A stretch of DNA of 64,000 nt, from the NCBI RefSeq assembly GCF_004027225.2, contig NC_044277.2:29526995-29590994 (forward strand). The letters are read 5' to 3'. This document shows positions 11,969-22,215 of the stretch, piece after piece (the stretch's first letter is position 1; each line of letters opens with the position of its first letter). A model generated the notes under the pieces. The model saw only the letters and a program-made list of their open reading frames with translations. It was not told where the DNA came from and did no database searches. A program made the position numbers and the translations under genes. The DNA comes from Strigops habroptila. Its lineage: Eukaryota > Chordata > Aves > Psittaciformes > Psittacidae.

Positions 11969-13426
11969 CTAGTTCGAACCCCCCTGCCATGGGCAGGAAC
12001 ACCTCGCACTAAACCATGTCGCCCAAGGCGCCCAAGGCGACATGTCCCACCTGGCCTTGAACACCGCCAGGGATGAAGCATTCACAACTGCCTTGGGCAA
12101 CCCATTCCAGTGCTTCACCACCCTCACTGTAAAGAACTTCTTCCTTATATCTAATCTAAACTTCCCCTGTTTAAGTTTGAACCCGTTACCCCTTGTCCTA
12201 CCACTACAGTCCCTAAGGAAGAGTCCCTCCCCAGCATCCTTGTAGACCCCCTTCAGATACTGGAAGGCTGCTCTGAGGTCTCCATGCAGCCTTCTCTTCT
12301 CCAGGCTGAACAGCCCCAACTCTCGCAGCCTGTCTTCATACGGGAGGTGCTCCAGCCCTCTTATCATCCTCGTGGCCCTCCTCTGGACTTGCTCCAACAG
12401 CTCCATGTCCTTTTTATGTTGAGGACACCAGAACTGTACGCAGTACTCCAAGTGGGGTCTCACAAGAGCAGAGTAGAGGGGCAGGATCACCTCCTTCGAC
12501 CTGCTGGCCACGCTTCTTTTGATGCAGCCCAGGATACGGTTGGCTTTCTGGGCTGCAAGCGCACACTGCTGGCTCATGTTAAGCTTCTCATTAACCAACA
12601 CCCCCAAGTCCTTCTCTGCAGGGCTGCTCTGAATCTCTTCTCTGCCCAACCTGTAGCAGTGCCTGGGATTGCCCCGACCCAGGTGTAGGACCTTACACTT
12701 GGCTTGGTTAAACTTCATAAGGTTGGCATCAGCCCACCTCACAAGCATGTCAAGGTCCCTCTGGATGGCATCCCTTCCCTCCAGCGTATCAACTGAACCA
12801 CACAGCTTGGTGTCGTCAGCAAACTTGCTGAGGGCGCACTCAATCCCACTGTCCATGTCGCCGACAAAGATGTTGAACAGGACCGGTCCCAACACCGATC
12901 CCTGAGGGACACCACTCGTTACAGGTTTCCAACTGGACATCAAGCCGTTTACCACAACTCTTTGCGTGCGGCCATCGAGCCAGTTTTTTATCCACCGAGT
13001 GGTCCATCTATCAAATTGATGTCTCTCCAATTTAGAGACAAGGATGTCATGTGGGACAGTGTCAAACGCTTTGCACAAGTCCAGGTAGATGACATCAACT
13101 GCTCTGCCCCTGTCCATCAGTTCCGTAGCCCCATCATAGGCCACCAAATAGGTCAGGCAGGATTTGCCCTTAGTGAAGCCATGTTGGCTGTCACCAACCG
13201 CCTCATTATTTTTCATGTGCCTTAGCATGTTTTCCAGGAGAATCTGCTCCAAGATTTTGCCAAGCACAGAGGTGAGGCTGACTGGTCTGTAGTTCCCCAG
13301 GTCTTCCACCTTCCCCTTCTTGAAAATGGGGGTTATATTACCCTTCTTCCAGTCATCGGGAACTACACCTGACTGCCAGGATTTTTCGAATATGATGGAC
13401 AGTGGCTTAGCAACTTCATTCGCCAC
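11969..13426 (-). pseudogene. CR1 ORF2 reverse transcriptase segment (485 codons)
   Basis: This long open frame covers the reverse transcriptase palm and C-terminal region. From the first Met, the signatures are NYRPVSL (residues 45-51), GFTKGKSC (83-90), YLDLCKAFD with the first catalytic Asp at 116, [10 protein letters not shown] (172-181) and FADDTKL with the catalytic Asp pair at 204-205. The downstream LGRGNPR and [20 protein letters not shown] stretches are typical of CR1. The first Met is not a true start: homology continues upstream (VLKE before the Met), but a short deletion shifts the frame at about 13430. The last about 20 residues are aberrant because of the insertion at 12015-12044; the copy at 49.5 kb ends ALDHMI instead. 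The catalytic residues are intact, but the front of the protein is lost. Confidence 0.93.
12015..12044. repeat. inverted repeat (hairpin) inside CR1
   Basis: A perfect 9-base inverted repeat, CATGTCGCC at 12015-12023 and GGCGACATG at 12036-12044, with a 12-base loop that also carries a copy of GCCCAAGGC. The matching place in the 49.5 kb CR1 copy lacks the repeat and is about 11 bases shorter, so this is a change specific to this copy. Confidence 0.85.
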
Positions 13427-13431
13427 CTCCT

Positions 13432-14016
13432 TCAGGACTTATACATGTTCAGGTTCTTAAGGTGGTCTCGAACCTGATCCTCTCCTACAGTGGGCCTAAG
13501 GTCTTCATTCTCACAGTCTGTGCATCTGCTTTCCAAGACTTGGATGGTGTGGTCAGAGCATTTGCTGGTGAAGACTGAAGCAAAGAAGTCGTTAAGAACC
13601 TCAGCCTTCTCCACATCCACAGTAGCCAGTTCTCCTGATAGCTTCCGGAGAGGGCCCGCATTGTCCCTAGTCTGTCTTTTATTTGCTATGTACCTATAGA
13701 AGCCTTTCCTGTTATCTTTCACATCCCTTGCCAGATTTAATTCTAGCTGGGCCTTAGCTTTCCTAACCTGGTCCCTAGCTTCTCGGGCAATGCTCCTATA
13801 TTCTTCCCAAGCCACCTGTCCTCGCTTCCGCCTTCTATAAGCTGCTTTTTTCCCTCTAAGTTTCCTCAGCAGCTCCTTGTCCATCCATGGAGGTCTCCTG
13901 GCCCTCCTGCTGCACTTTCTTCTAGTTGGGATGCAACACTCTTGAGCACGTAGCAGGTGATCCTTGAATATCGACCAGCAGTCTTGGCCCCCCTGCCCTC
14001 TAGGACTGTATCCCAT
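13432..14016 (-). pseudogene. CR1 ORF2 linker between endonuclease and reverse transcriptase
   Basis: This basic open frame contains [32 protein letters not shown], then [12 protein letters not shown] and [13 protein letters not shown], and is typical of the region between the endonuclease and reverse transcriptase of CR1 ORF2. It ends in a TGA where about ten codons expected in this family are missing. The following frame (VLKEVANEV) resumes in another phase, which indicates a small frameshifting deletion. The first Met is arbitrary. It overlaps the endonuclease frame by about 150 bases, where the true coding frame changes. Confidence 0.88.
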
Positions 14017-14462
14017 GAAACCTTACTAAGGAGGTTCCTGAAGAGGCCCAAGTCTGCTTTCTTGAAGTCCAGGGCAGTGAGCTTGCTGCATGCTCTTCTC
14101 ACTGTCCTGAGGATCTCAAACTCAACCATCTCGTGATCACTAGAGCCAAGGCTGCCCTGGAGCATCACATTTCCAACCAGTCCCTCCCTGTTGGTGAGCA
14201 CGAGGTCAAGCATGGCACCTCTCCTTGTCAGCTCCTCTATTACTTGAAAGAGGAAGTTGTCTTCCACACAATCGAGGAACCTCCTGGATTGCTTGTGCTG
14301 GGCCGTACCGTCCCTCCAACAGATGTCAGGATGGTTGAAGTCCCCCATGAGGACAAGGGCCTGCGAGCGTGAGGCTGCTCCTATCTGTCCGTAGAGCGCT
14401 TCATCCACAGAGTCCTCTTGATCAGCCGGCCTGTGACAGATCCCCACAGTAATGTCCCCCAT
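13866..14462 (-). pseudogene. CR1 ORF2 endonuclease C-terminal half
   Basis: This is an APE-type endonuclease remnant: LVLMGDFNHPDICW at residues 36-49 (D41 and N43 are the catalytic Asp/Asn pair of the family) and the GSSDHEMVEF motif with SDH at 108-110 (active-site Asp and His). The N-terminal third of the nuclease is gone through 5' truncation. After about residue 140 the frame is no longer the coding one; the coding frame continues in the linker segment. The few bases just upstream read SLWVRE in another frame, so there is a frameshift near 14465 as well. Confidence 0.9.
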
Positions 14463-14492
14463 CGCTGTTCTCCCTGACCCATAAGCTCATGA

Positions 14493-15825
14493 TGTGGAGT
14501 TGGAAGAAAAAATGAAAATAGTTCAGTGTTCTTTTGATGGCTGATGTGCAATAACTAGACCTGGTAAATGCCTGTGGGTTTGTCTGCCCTTTCATATTCC
14601 AGGCCTTTAGGTGATGAGATGAAAAAGGGAAATGCTGAAGAAATCAGGCCTGCCTATTGAGAGCAAATTAGCATCTCGCCACCAAAGCTTTGGCACTGAG
14701 CTTGTTTGTAAAGAAAAGAATACTTCACATTTTATTTTTCTTCAGGGCATTCTGCAAAGTTTAGGTTCCTCCTCATTTCTTGTTACTGTCACATTTATAA
14801 ACCAGGCAAGTTATTGTGCAGGCTTTTCTTCTGACAGCATTAGTCCCTTATGCTGGGGAAGCTTTTCAAGTCTGTTTTGGCTAGAGAGCATTTCTGCTAG
14901 ATACAAGCGTGCACACTACATGTGTTTTCTAGTAAATTATGCATTCTGGGGAAGTGTTTATCACATTTGAAGGGTCTGGACTGCCCAAATGAGGCTATTA
15001 CGTTGTCATCTGGCTATAACCCAAAATAAATATTATCCCTGGTATGACTGCATTAGACTAACATCAGTAAGTTCTTAAATGCTCTGTAAGTGTTCTTGTT
15101 TCCTTCTGGATTGTGTCTTTTCCAATCAGAGTTAAGCAGGCTGATGCGCTCCCTCTACACAGTGGCTGTAGCGAGGGAATCAGCCATGTGTTAACATTGC
15201 AGCCTGCCTGCAGCAGGCTGGGTGGCAAGTGCAGCCAAGAGTTACACTTCCCAAATGGGTTAATCCATCCAAGGCTCCCTTTTGGGCAGATGCTGTAGTC
15301 ACTCTGCAGCTTTGGGTTTGCTTCTGAAAGTGGCAGCGTATTTAAATTATTTCAAAATGTTGACATTTAAAGTAGTAAAAAGGTCTTTTTTCTGCTGTCT
15401 TTATGAGAAATCAAAGAACTACTGAAATAATCAGCTCTTTTATTAACTGCCTTTCACACAACAGCAGCTCAGCTGATGGAAACTCTGCTTGTCTTCTCAG
15501 CCTCAAACCTGGTTGGTGTTTCAGACATGACACATAGGGGAACTTCAGTGTTTTTTCACAGTCTCAGTCCAGCCAGCATGGGGAAGAATGTTATAGAGCT
15601 AATGCTTCTCTTCCCAGGGAGAGGAGTTGCCATCTTCTCATAAAAATAAATAAATTGACTAAAAATTAAACACAAAACTAACTGAAGCTGAAGGCCACAG
15701 TCTAATGTGCCAATACCAAAACATACAGAGATATCAGAGAAACGAGCTCAGGATGTGTCCTGACCTGACTCACAAATGAGTGTATGGCCATTGTGCTGAA
15801 CATGTCTGAATGGTCATGGTGACCA
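14493..15825. other. intergenic, no feature seen
   Basis: No gene, RNA or repeat family recognised. Confidence 0.5.
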
Positions 15826-16168
15826 AGAGAGATGCCTGAGGACTGGAGGAAAGCAAATGTCACTCCTATCCTCAAAAAGGGCCTGAAGGAGGACCCCAGC
15901 AGTGCCCAGTGACAGGACCAAAGGCAATGGGCACACACTGAAACACAGGAATTTCCTTCTGAACATCAGGAAACACTTTTTCACTGTGAGGGTGACTGAG
16001 CACTGGCACAGATTGTCCAGGGAGGTTGTGGAGTGTCCATCCGTGGAGATATTCCAAAGCCATCTGGACATGCTCCTGGGCAACCAGCTCTGTGTGGCCC
16101 TGCTTGAGCATGGGTATGGATCAGATGACCTCCAGAGGTCCGTTCCCACCTCAACTGTGCTCTGATTG
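15826..16168 (+). repeat. CR1 LINE relic with internal deletion
   Basis: This is a sense-strand CR1. 15831-15895 encodes a PEDWRKANVTPILKKG-like piece of the reverse transcriptase region. The text then jumps directly to the ORF2 C-terminus: 'acaggaatttccttctgaac' and 'tttttcactgtgagggtgac', then 'gagcactggcacagattg'. About 1 kb or more of the middle of ORF2 is missing. It belongs to a more diverged CR1 subfamily than the 12 and 49.5 kb copies and has no ATTCTATGA tail. Confidence 0.85.
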
Positions 16169-16979
16169 TGTGTTCTGCCAGCATCTTCTGATGCCACTCT
16201 GAACACTGCTGCTTTTATTTCTCCGAGTTTGTGAAAGCTTAGAACTTCCTCTGTACACCCTGACATGGAGATGATCTGCTCCTTAGCTAGGAGGGTATGC
16301 TTTTCACTTTGAGATCCAATTGCTAAAGGGTTGTCTTGAGAAGTGACAAAGGTGGAAATTGGTACATTCTGTGTATCCTTGAGGCTGGCTTGCTCTTTGT
16401 TCAGCATGGCCTTCCCTGCGGCGGAAGGGAGACGGTGGATACTGCATGTGGCTGCCATCTCCCACTTCTACCAAAGGCATCGTTCCTCTGCATGTATGGG
16501 CAAACCAAGAATAGCTTCTAACTTTAATTTCCTTAGGTTCAGGCTCCTGTACAGTGTGGTAGAGAAGTCCATCAGCTCAGAGTTCAGCATCAGCCACACC
16601 AAGTTAAAGGGCAGTTTTGTCAATGTGGCTTGCAGCTGGCACAACTGTTCTTCAAGGATGATTTTTCAGAGTGGTGATGGTCCATGGACTCCATGTTTGA
16701 ATGTCCTCTCTTGCTAGTCACTTTCCCATCTACCAAAGCTCTTGTGTGAGCTCCCCTGGCTTGTTGCAAGCTAGCATGGATCAAGCTGTTAAAATACTTC
16801 ACCCAGAGAATGACATTTCAATAGGGCTGGTGTGGTTTGCTCAGGATCACCCAATTGCTGATCAGGCGCTGGCATGTGATTTCATTGAGTCTTGAGGGCC
16901 AGACTTTGCTGTATGCAATTGAGGGGCTCACGTGCTCATTTAGGCTCCCATTTGCTCTGGAAGACCATTGCTGCATTCA
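16169..16979. other. intergenic, no feature seen
   Basis: No gene or repeat recognised. Open frames on both strands lack codon bias or domains. Confidence 0.5.
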
Positions 16980-17039
16980 TAGCAGCGTTTGGGGTGGCAG
17001 GGTCTTCAGCAAGCTTGGGAAGGATGCATTGGCCCCAGT

Positions 17040-17425
17040 GGTTGGGGTTTCCCTTCGCTGGGCGAGCAGCGGGGAAGCGAGAGCTGCACCCAGCGGAGGC
17101 AGGCGGCTGCCTGGCAGCTTGAGCTGTGAAAGAGCAGCGTTGGCTCAAAATCTCTGCCGTGCCCTCTGCACGTCAGGCCACGGCTCCTCTGCACACGCTG
17201 GGTCCCGGGGGAGCCGGAGTTTCATTTACCGATGGAACGACTCTGACAAAGGTGCCCCCGTTCCAATTAGCGCTGCAGTCGTCAGGCCCGATGGCGGGTT
17301 AAACCGAGTGGTGCGGGGCCGGGGGACGCCGGCAGGGGAGCGGGCAGCGTGCGCCGGGGGGGGACCGGGGCGCTGGACCCTTTCAAGCAAGCTGCGGCGC
17401 GCCGGGTTCTTGTGTGAAAAACAAG
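17040..17425. promoter_or_regulatory. isolated CpG-rich, GC-rich island
   Basis: The sequence changes abruptly from AT-balanced to GC-rich with many CG dinucleotides, for example around 17160-17225 and 17281-17405 ('ggggccgggggacgccggca'). No exon or known gene is recognisable; a 227-codon plus-strand frame through it is low-complexity Arg/Gly/Ala and looks like a by-product of composition. Such orphan islands in gene deserts are often enhancers or non-coding RNA promoters. Function here is inference. Confidence 0.4.
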
Positions 17426-17539
17426 GGGCACAATGCTGGAGTCGTAACCTCCTCACCCCTGACGGCATGGGAAAGTGCACTCCTCAGCTGTTGGGTATAG
17501 AAAGGCTGCTGCAGGCATGAGAAATGTTCATAAAAATGC

Positions 17540-17960
17540 CGTTTAGAGCCTGCCCTTCTACTCCGCACATGTCATCTTGCCTATCAAGCTGCCTAATTGG
17601 AAAATTAGGCTGGCCTTCATTTACAGCCCTGAAAGTTCATGACAATAATTTCCCAGAGACTTTTTTCTTTTTTTCTAGTTATTGCTATAAACGGTTTCAG
17701 CACATCGGAAATCTTTTTTGGAAAATAACCCAACCCACCTGGAAAGAGCAGACCTTTCATTTCAGAGAGATTCTCTGATTTGTGTGTGTGAAATTGTATT
17801 GTTGTGTATCCTGTGAATGATCATCCGGAGATGAATGTGAGCCCCTGTGTTTTTTCCATTCATCATTTCTATTTGACCGTATGCGGAGAGCTGAGCATAT
17901 TTTAATTTAGAGCATGTTATAATCTTATTTTAGGGCTTAATGCACCTGCTATTTTCTATC
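17540..17960. promoter_or_regulatory. candidate conserved non-coding element with homeodomain palindrome
   Basis: AT-rich, non-repetitive sequence directly after the GC-rich island. It contains the perfect palindrome GCCTAATTGGAAAATTAGGC at 17591-17610 (two TAATT cores facing each other, 4-base spacer), 'gacaataatttc' (SOX-like ACAAT) at about 17641 and several further TAAT cores. The texture is like vertebrate developmental enhancers. No alignment was possible. Confidence 0.3.
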
Positions 17961-20900
17961 TGCTGAGTCTCTTGAAACAGCAGTGAGCAGAAGCTGCCTT
18001 GCAGCTGTAAACGTCCCCCCCCACAGGGTCGCATGTCTGCGGGCACCATTGATCCAGAGTCACTAAGGAGATCTGCGATGGTGTGCAGGGTCAGGCCAGA
18101 GGGTTGAATCCTTCCTGACTATGATCAGGGCTCAGCCTTGCAGTTAGCCACATCCAGACAGCTGCAGTCTACACCTTTGAGATGTCTGTTTTGGACTCGG
18201 TTTAGGTGACATGGTGGAGATCTCCTTTCTGTGCCTTCAGAGTCCATCAGAGTCACCTGATGGGGTAAAGGCAGCAGTGACCATGCATGCCAGGCTGTCT
18301 TGCTTATCCTTGACTTTTAGGACAAGGAAGAAGGATTTCAGCTGACTCCAACTTGTCCTCTGCGGATGGGAGCTGTGCTCCATGCTGGCTGAGCAAGGAC
18401 TCGGGGAGGCAGCACGGCAAGGTGCTTTTGTTGCTCCTGCTGTTGGCTGCGTTGGAAGCTAGACAGGCTGACAAACCTTTTTACTGTGTCTCTTGGCATC
18501 AATAGAAGTGCTTGATGTGTACAGCGAGGACTAGAGCATGGCTTGATAAACCTGCTAGGCCTCTGGATTTTTATCTTGTTGCTGAAGAGGTCCATATCTA
18601 AGATGATTTTCAAGGTCAACATTGGGTATCTTAAGACAGCTGCCATGTGCTAAGGCCATGGACACATCCTCCCTGGTCCTGCTGAGCCATCTGGAGAGGC
18701 TGCTACTCTTGCACAGCTGCTCTGCTACTTCCCACTCCAGAAACACACTCCTGGGTGAGCTTCCAACCAACTTTGACCATGGTGTTTGTACAGTTTAGGG
18801 CTAGTTGGTCATTCTGGTTACTTGTTTTGGAAGATGTGCTTACAGGAACAGGGGTGGGGAGTGGGAGGGAGGGAGAGAGAGAGGGAGGAAGGATATCTGG
18901 CATGAGTTGGGGGCAGTTGCCTTTCCATCTCCAGGAGAAGAGCACATCCTCTTGCACTGGAGCAAGAGGATGCCCATGGGTGAGGCAGCTTAGGGTCAGG
19001 ATGCAACCCCAAGATTAGAGTTTGGCAGGTTCAGCTCTTCTCTTGGTGAAGCAAGCTATATGTGTGAGCAGGACCCCAAGCCTTCATCTTCCCCTAAAAT
19101 TGTCACCACACACAGGCTGGCGCTGCGATCCAACACTGATGCAGAAAGAAGAGTTCACTTGATGAATTGCCACCAGCAATTATGACAATGATTTTCCTTG
19201 AGCTATCCTATCCATCCAAGCCATGAAAGCCCAAACAACTTTGGTTAGGCACTGGCAAGGCTGTGGAATTAAATGTGAGTTACGTCAATACAGCTTGATT
19301 CCCTTCCCACAGATCAGAAGGGAAGCAAAGGTTGGGTTTTTATGGGTGAAAACCAAAACATTAGGGTAAAGGAAATAGAGAGAACAGAGTAAAAGCAAAG
19401 CAAACAAAACTCCTGCTCATCTCAGACTCTATCTGCCCTCCCTGCAGGCATATAGTGTTGCATGGGAAGTCGCCCTGCGATGAAGGACTTGTGTGTCTTT
19501 GAGAGCATCACGGCCATTTCACTGGGCAGAGCAAGTGTGTGGTCCCTTGTGCAACCCAGAGAGGTTCATAGTGTATAGTATGGAGCACAAATGTGCATGG
19601 GTACTGGGTGGAGAAAATAGGATGTAAAAGGTGCATTTCTTCCATTCACATAGAAAGATAAGAGCATGCTGCTGGCTGTCCACAGCAGTACCTCTGGCAG
19701 CACATCGCTGCATCTCCCTTCAATGTCGTGGCAAGATCCAGAGCTGAGCTGAGTGCCCCCTGCAAAAGGGCCAATTACAACATCTCTGACCTTACTGTGG
19801 GTGCCTTGTTTGCTGGTACAGCGGGGGCACCAGGCTGGAGGAGCTGCCACAGAGCACCTTGATGCAAACCACAGTAGTACTTTGTGAGCTCTGAAGATGG
19901 GCAGCTGGGAAGGACCTTTTCCAAGTCATTAGCCCCAGATTACCTGCTATTCATAGAAAAGCACAGCCATACATACATGTTACTCTATTTGCACTCCTTG
20001 GCACAGGACATGGTGTCTGGCCCTGCCAGGGATGGGCCTCCTCTACCGCCTTCCCTCCAGGCAGGCCTGCACTTGGCCAGCATGAAGTTAACGGGAGTGA
20101 TCTTCCCTGCCTTCCACTGCTTACAATGGAGATTAGTTCAACGGGATGAAAGGTTGATGGTGGGAAAGCATGTCAGAAAACACAACGCAGAGAACACAGC
20201 TCTTGGGAGAGAGCCGTTTGTTTTGTTATTTGAAAGGGCTCAGGATTTAGCCAAGGGGGCGTAGTTACAATTTACTTTAAGGGATGCTGACAACTGCATT
20301 TGTCAAGTTAGATTATGGTCATGCTGTCATAAAGGATCACTTTGTTTTTTTACTGGTAGTGTATATCTGCAGAAGTACTTTGGGCCTCAATGAAGATAAA
20401 AATACGGCTCTGATGTGCGAAAGCCTGTACTGCTGCCTGAATTTCCATGCTGCTGCATGGCCCTTTGGCCAGGATGGGACTATTCAGTGCATAGATTTGA
20501 GCACTTGAATGGATTTTAAGTCTTTATACATCTGAAATAGTTTGACCTTCTGACAGCCACACTCTCTTGATTACTTGTCCTAAATACAGGAGGACTGAAT
20601 GGGATATGCCCAGATATTTTCTAATAGGTGTGAGCTCAGTGCTGAAGAGACTGGGCCAACATGGGCACCTGGATCTGCCTGTACACTCAGAGGTAGGCAC
20701 TTTTATAGCGAAGTGACCTCATGCTCTTAAACTTACATTTTGCTATCATTATCATGACTTTCTTACCAATTTATACTACTGTGCTTACACAGAATATTAC
20801 TATTTGCCATCCCCATTTATTTGCCTAAATTTTTAATTTCAGGCTTTAAATGTCTGAAGATTGATCTATGGGGTTTTTTCGATTTCCTCAGAAGAATACC

Positions 20901-22059
20901 TGTCTCTATATTTCTCAATCAAATGTTTCCTTCCTACTAAAAGACCTGCATATTTGAAAAAGCCAAGTACTCCCAAGGAAGCTGCCAGCTGCCACCCAGC
21001 CTGTTTGCTGGGAGGATGATGCTTAGCAAGGGTACAGGCGCTTCTGGGGTCCTGAGCCACATGGGACAATTGTGAACCATTTCAAGCTCCTGACATGAAA
21101 TATAGCCCCTCTCAGCTGTGTACCAGTGAATGTGGGCAGCCCCCTGCACAAAGTAAGTGATTTGAATGTAAATGATGATAGAACTTTGCTGCAGTTGTCC
21201 ACACTGAGGTGCTAGTGAAGAAACAGCTTGAGTTTGGTGTGCTTGTGCTAGATTCCTCACCACCCCTTCTCTTCGTGGGAAAAGAGGGATGAAGAACTGG
21301 GTCAATGCATGAGGAGACAACTGCCTGTGCTATTGTTTTCCCATTTCTTTCCAAATACCTCTCTCCCTTGTGCCCCATTTTTGCTACTCTTCATGCTGTG
21401 CTCCTGAAAAGCAGTGGTTCAGCTTAGGTGAGTTCAGTCTTTCTACCCTGAAGGGTTATTGTGAAAAATTTATTTTCTGCATGAGGGTGGGTACATTAAC
21501 ACACACCTCTCACACCTAGGCAGAACAGGATGTTGGCAGTGCACATCTCATTCACCTGGAGCAGTTTGTGGGTGCTCATGCCAAGTATTCACTGCATGCT
21601 CACCTGAATGGAGGCCCTCCTGGAGTGCTACCTCTGGCTTTTCAAAAACCAGGGTTAACTGGCAAGCCTTGAGTTTATTGTATGTTGCTATATTTTAGTA
21701 TAGGGATACTCCAGTTCTGAGTCTGGCCTTGCATTTGATTCCTGAGAAGCACTTTCCCATGGCCACAGGCGCAGGTAGCTTTAGTCACTGGAGCTTGCTT
21801 GCTGGCATCCTGCTCTCCCCATCTTCTCAAGTTCACGCTGCCTTGAAACTGAAGCTAAAGGAGACTCCACTGGGCTTTTCCTGGTGCTTTTCCTCCTAGG
21901 GGCCATGTTATCCATGTGAGTGCTGCGACAGCCGGGGTCTGGCCATGCCTTGCCGGTGGCACAGCTGTGCTGCTGGCCCCCGTGCAGAGCCAGTTCTGCA
22001 GTGCAGGGCTGGTGGGCACACCTCGCATTAGCCATGTGGCCAGCGTTTAACCGCAACAT
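17961..22059. other. intergenic; purine tract only
   Basis: No gene recognised. It contains a GGGA/GA purine tract at 18862-18891 and one consensus RBPJ 8-mer (TTCCCACA, minus-strand TGTGGGAA) at 19304-19311, which may be chance. Confidence 0.5.
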
Positions 22060-22079
22060 CACCGGCTCGCGTCCCGACA

Positions 22080-22215
22080 GCTGACAGCCTGAATAATTTA
22101 CTGCATGCAAATGGTGGGACCTGCTGTCTCTGTTAGTGCCAGGATCCAATTGCCACAGACCATTAATCGTAATTACTAGTTTGTGCTGACAGGAGCAGAG
22201 CCGTCACCCTGTGAG
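22080..22215. promoter_or_regulatory. candidate enhancer: POU octamer plus homeodomain cluster
   Basis: An exact octamer ATGCAAAT at 22105-22112 is preceded by 'gaataattta'. About 50 bases later comes 'ccattaatcgtaattacta' at 22160-22178, with two TAAT cores. POU and homeodomain sites so close together in non-repeat DNA suggest a developmental regulatory element. Inference from motifs only. Confidence 0.28.

Larger units (their letters stand above)
11921..14492 (-). mobile_element. CR1 LINE, 5'-truncated, with long ORF2 remnant
   Basis: This minus-strand CR1 non-LTR retrotransposon has its 3' tail at 11921-11940 ('atcatagaatcatagaatag', read from the other strand) and a 3' UTR to about 11968. 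Next come the reverse transcriptase region (11969-13426), the linker (13432-14016) and the C-terminal half of the endonuclease (13866-14462). Homology fades at about 14490, inside the endonuclease, so the 5' end (ORF1 and the front of ORF2) is missing, as usual for target-primed LINEs. The frame is broken at least three times: near 14465 at the 5' end, between 13866 and 14016, and at about 13430. A hairpin-like insertion at 12015-12044 changes the C-terminus. It is closely related to the 3' copy at 49.5 kb, so probably the same subfamily. It cannot encode an active element. Confidence 0.95.

Noticed and set aside
11971..11985. GTTCGAACC resembling a tRNA T-arm
   Set aside because: It is part of the CR1 3' UTR; no acceptor stem, D-arm or anticodon arm around it.
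15814..16458. 214-codon minus-strand open frame
   Set aside because: It runs antisense through a plus-strand CR1 relic; a shadow of the repeat.
16837..17520. 227-codon plus-strand open frame
   Set aside because: It overlaps the orphan GC-rich island, has no recognisable domain, and changes composition with the DNA. Probably non-coding.
19304..19311. RBPJ 8-mer as a HEY1 enhancer
   Set aside because: A single consensus match in otherwise unremarkable sequence; about four matches of this degeneracy are expected by chance in 64 kb.
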